Shown one piece after another: positions 61,927 to 64,000 of a stretch of DNA of 64,000 nucleotides. How positions within the stretch are numbered: the stretch's first letter is position 1; each line of letters opens with the position of its first letter. Location: NCBI RefSeq assembly GCF_007991455.1, contig NZ_BJYJ01000015.1, positions 53,426 to 117,425 of the forward strand, written 5' to 3'. Under the pieces are notes generated by a model. It did no database searches and was not told the DNA's origin. It saw only the letters and a program-made list of their open reading frames with translations. The DNA comes from Chryseobacterium hagamense (GTDB lineage Bacteria > Bacteroidota > Bacteroidia > Flavobacteriales > Weeksellaceae). The translations under genes were made by a program, and so were the position numbers.

Positions 61927-64000
61927 CTACAAAAGTGCTTCTACCTGTGAAGTGATGGCTTTAAAATAGGCATCGGTGAATTCCTTTTCTTTATCGGTAA
62001 GGGTGCTTTTAAACTCCCGCGCCATAAATATCCCTCCGAAATAATCATTGACTGCATTTTCAATATATGAATCCCTGTTTCTGAACAGCGATATTTTTTT
62101 AGCCTTTAATTCTTCCGCCAGCTTGACAACGATTTTTTGTACATTCCGGTTCTTTGCTGCTTCTTTACCGATCTTCTGCAAAATCATTGATTTTTCAGTT
62201 TCCGTTTGTGAAAACGCGGATCCGGCTTCAGACGTTAAGGGTATGCTTTTATTGTTTTCCGTGATATATTTTTCAATCCTGCCTATTCTGCTTTCCAGTG
62301 CATCGATCTGTTTTTTCTGTTGCTTCACTACGGCCAGCACATCATTGGTATTGATTCCTACGACCACATTAACCGTTTTTGAGGCATTGGTCTCGCCCCA
62401 TGCGATCCCGATAATGTTTCTGTAGTCATCCGTTTCCATATTTTCCGGAGACCGTGCAATAGCGTATCCATCGTTATTGCCTGACGGAAGGATATAATCT
62501 CCGATATGGGTTTCGTTCAGGACGAAAACCGGTACCTGCCCCATGAACGCCACCGGTTTGAATTTAGACCGCTGCTCCGGGAGAGGCTCTTTTCCCACCA
62601 CGGCAGGATTCATGGAGACCACCATAATTTTCTCGCAGTCTCCGGTATTCAATGTTATTTTGCCTCCTTTCACGCCTACTACCTGGGCTGGAATAATATT
62701 TGGGGAATCTGTGTAATCCTTAAGCTCCAGATATTCGGCATAGTCTCCCGCACTGGATGAATACTTAACACCGGCTACACTTTTGATATAGTCGATCTGT
62801 TTATTATAACCGTCTATTTTAGCGCCGCTTAATCCCAGATCCGTTTCATAAGCCAGCACCTTATCGAGAATCTGGGCTGCTGCCAGGGTTTCGATACCGG
62901 CCTTCTCAGTTTGCGCTGCTGAAGCTGCAGGTGCCTGGCCGTCAACAATAGGACCGGCTGAATTGGATCCTGTAATCACATTAAGTCCGGCAGCCGTTTC
63001 CGTGCTTTTTTTCGCTTTCCCTTTTTCATAACCCTGTAACAGGATTTCAATTCCTTTGAATACCGCAATATTCGCTTCCTTCGCAATTTCCATATCCCTG
63101 TCTTTCACCGTTCTCAGATAATCTTTCTTAAAATTGACGATTTCCGGCAGCGATTCCCCTTCAATCCTGCCCACCATTACTCCGTCTTTATTCCAGAAAG
63201 AAAGAAAATTGTTTCCGGTAGTTACTTTTGGAGAATCTTCCGCTCCGTAGGCACTTCCATAGTTGCTCTCCGCATGCTTATTCACCCTGATGGCAATTCC
63301 CTGATCTACGGCATTAACTCTTAATGCATACGAATTAAAAGAAGAATCAGGCCCAAACCCCATATTGTTCAGCAACGGTTTCTGATAGGGACTTTTAAAA
63401 TAGGTATAGGTATCTACAGACATAGGAGTCAGGGTATTGATGGTCGCATTCTGGGTAAATACCTGACCCAACACCGATAAATTTCCGTTGATAATTGCTC
63501 CGCCGTCTACCTTTAATGCAGCATTGGTAAAATCTCCGTAAGGTTGGCTGAGGGTAGATTTAATATACAGTCTTTTCCCGATAATGGCTCCCCCTTTTAC
63601 TTCAAATGCTTTGCTGTTATCATCATCTACAGTGCTGTTAACGTTTACCTGCTTATTGAATAGCGCATCATCATTAAAAGTGCTCACTTTATTGGTAAAC
63701 AATTTCCCGTTGAGATTGGTATCTTTTGTAACATTAAGATCCTGACCGACGTTCAGGTTTTCAGCAAGTCCCATTCCTCCTGCTACGACCAGCGCTCCGG
63801 AAGAAATACCGGTGGAATGAGCCGCATTGCTGATATGGGTTACTCCTGCAATGTCTACGGCTCCTGTAATGGCAGCTGCATTATTGACATACAGACTTCC
63901 CGTTGTGGTTTTCACTCCAACATTCAGGTTCTGCCCTACGCTGGCATTCTGAAGCGCATTCAGATTGTTATTGGCCGTAATGTTGTTGACTGCCGTGATG
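61927..64000 (-). CDS. Repeat-rich surface or tail-fibre-like protein, 5' end outside window
   Basis: The frame is open to the window edge (691 residues visible; a GTG at 63915 is internal). The N-terminal part has short repeats of the SVGQNLNVG, ENLNVGQDLNVTKDTNLNGKL and GGAIINGNLSVLG type, which predict a beta-helical shaft. After residue ~420 comes SSSAGDYAEYLELKDY with later IGIAWGET and VVVGINTNDV, similar to the C-terminal domains of phage tail proteins that fold or cleave themselves. A coiled coil (KQQKKQIDALESRIGRIEKYI) and a helical tail end the protein. No phage genes are seen nearby. Confidence 0.7.
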   Translation of the reverse strand, partial: ITAVNNITANNNLNALQNASVGQNLNVGVKTTTGSLYVNNAAAITGAVDIAGVTHISNAAHSTGISSGALVVAGGMGLAENLNVGQDLNVTKDTNLNGKLFTNKVSTFNDDALFNKQVNVNSTVDDDNSKAFEVKGGAIIGKRLYIKSTLSQPYGDFTNAALKVDGGAIINGNLSVLGQVFTQNATINTLTPMSVDTYTYFKSPYQKPLLNNMGFGPDSSFNSYALRVNAVDQGIAIRVNKHAESNYGSAYGAEDSPKVTTGNNFLSFWNKDGVMVGRIEGESLPEIVNFKKDYLRTVKDRDMEIAKEANIAVFKGIEILLQGYEKGKAKKSTETAAGLNVITGSNSAGPIVDGQAPAASAAQTEKAGIETLAAAQILDKVLAYETDLGLSGAKIDGYNKQIDYIKSVAGVKYSSSAGDYAEYLELKDYTDSPNIIPAQVVGVKGGKITLNTGDCEKIMVVSMNPAVVGKEPLPEQRSKFKPVAFMGQVPVFVLNETHIGDYILPSGNNDGYAIARSPENMETDDYRNIIGIAWGETNASKTVNVVVGINTNDVLAVVKQQKKQIDALESRIGRIEKYITENNKSIPLTSEAGSAFSQTETEKSMILQKIGKEAAKNRNVQKIVVKLAEELKAKKISLFRNRDSYIENAVNDYFGGIFMAREFKSTLTDKEKEFTDAYFKAITSQVEALL

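Noticed and set aside
61927..64000. Prophage
   Set aside because: Only one tail-fibre-like gene is seen at the edge; no capsid, terminase, integrase or lysis genes are in the window.

Overview
The window looks like a chromosomal segment of a Bacteroidota bacterium of the Flavobacteriia, most likely Chryseobacterium or a close relative (Weeksellaceae). This is inferred from gene content and promoters, not from a database search. The supporting signs are promoters of the TTTG-N19-21-TAnnTTTG type, a type IX secretion (T9SS) sorting domain, a fused secDF, a carbamoyltransferase of the N-acyl-ornithine type in a long arg operon, ergothioneine genes egtD-egtB, and many short dispersed intergenic hairpin repeats. 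I see no rRNA, CRISPR array, prophage or intact insertion sequence. One tRNA (Ser-UGA) is present.

Layout. 1-2.5 kb: an FAD oxidase cut by the window edge, a decayed bacteriocin-like peptide gene, a VOC protein and tRNA-Ser. 2.9-9.4 kb: trxB, holA with a divergent HsdR_N-type protein, a dienelactone hydrolase, a PEGA-like lipoprotein with a stop codon in its signal peptide, then cupin, GNAT and DUF2911 genes. 9.5-14.5 kb: a lipoprotein, an ABC permease/ATPase pair and a degenerate retropepsin-like protein. 15.2-20.9 kb: pyrB-carA-carB read leftward behind a promoter, a 23-codon leader ORF and an intrinsic terminator, laid out like the attenuator of E. coli pyrBI. 20.9-23.8 kb: egtD-egtB and a divergent Lrp-type regulator. 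24.1-33.0 kb: a complete leftward arginine operon (GNAT, argG, argC, argD, argF', argB, argE-like, argH). CarAB makes carbamoyl phosphate, which both PyrB and the ArgF' enzyme consume, so the two clusters are metabolically linked.

33.1-44.4 kb: a rightward block with an InsA-like zinc-ribbon/HTH protein, a porin-like outer-membrane protein, an MHS-type transporter, two small membrane proteins, an SLC5-transporter/histidine-kinase fusion, a receiver-only response regulator and two acyl-CoA synthetases. The logical reading is a sensing, uptake and activation unit for short-chain carboxylates. 44.4-47.1 kb: a possible small RNA unit and the stringent-response gene rsh. 47.4-54 kb: YihY, RlmH, PAP2 phosphatase, TatA, an operon of YHYH, YwqK-like and SCO1 lipoproteins, and a Tet/TCR-type MFS pump. 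54.2-64 kb: secDF, a secreted PQQ-type sugar dehydrogenase, a membrane protein, hemN, a possible 36-residue peptide, and a large repeat-rich surface or tail-fibre-like protein running off the end.

The most interesting items are the pyrB leader, the carboxylate module with its domesticated InsA-like neighbour, Val90 at the acyl-specificity position of the ornithine-type carbamoyltransferase, the nonsense codon in the PEGA lipoprotein signal peptide, the decayed bacteriocin-like gene, and several families of repeats. Start codons were moved inward where the longest open frame began at an implausible TTG or ahead of a signal peptide; this is stated per gene.
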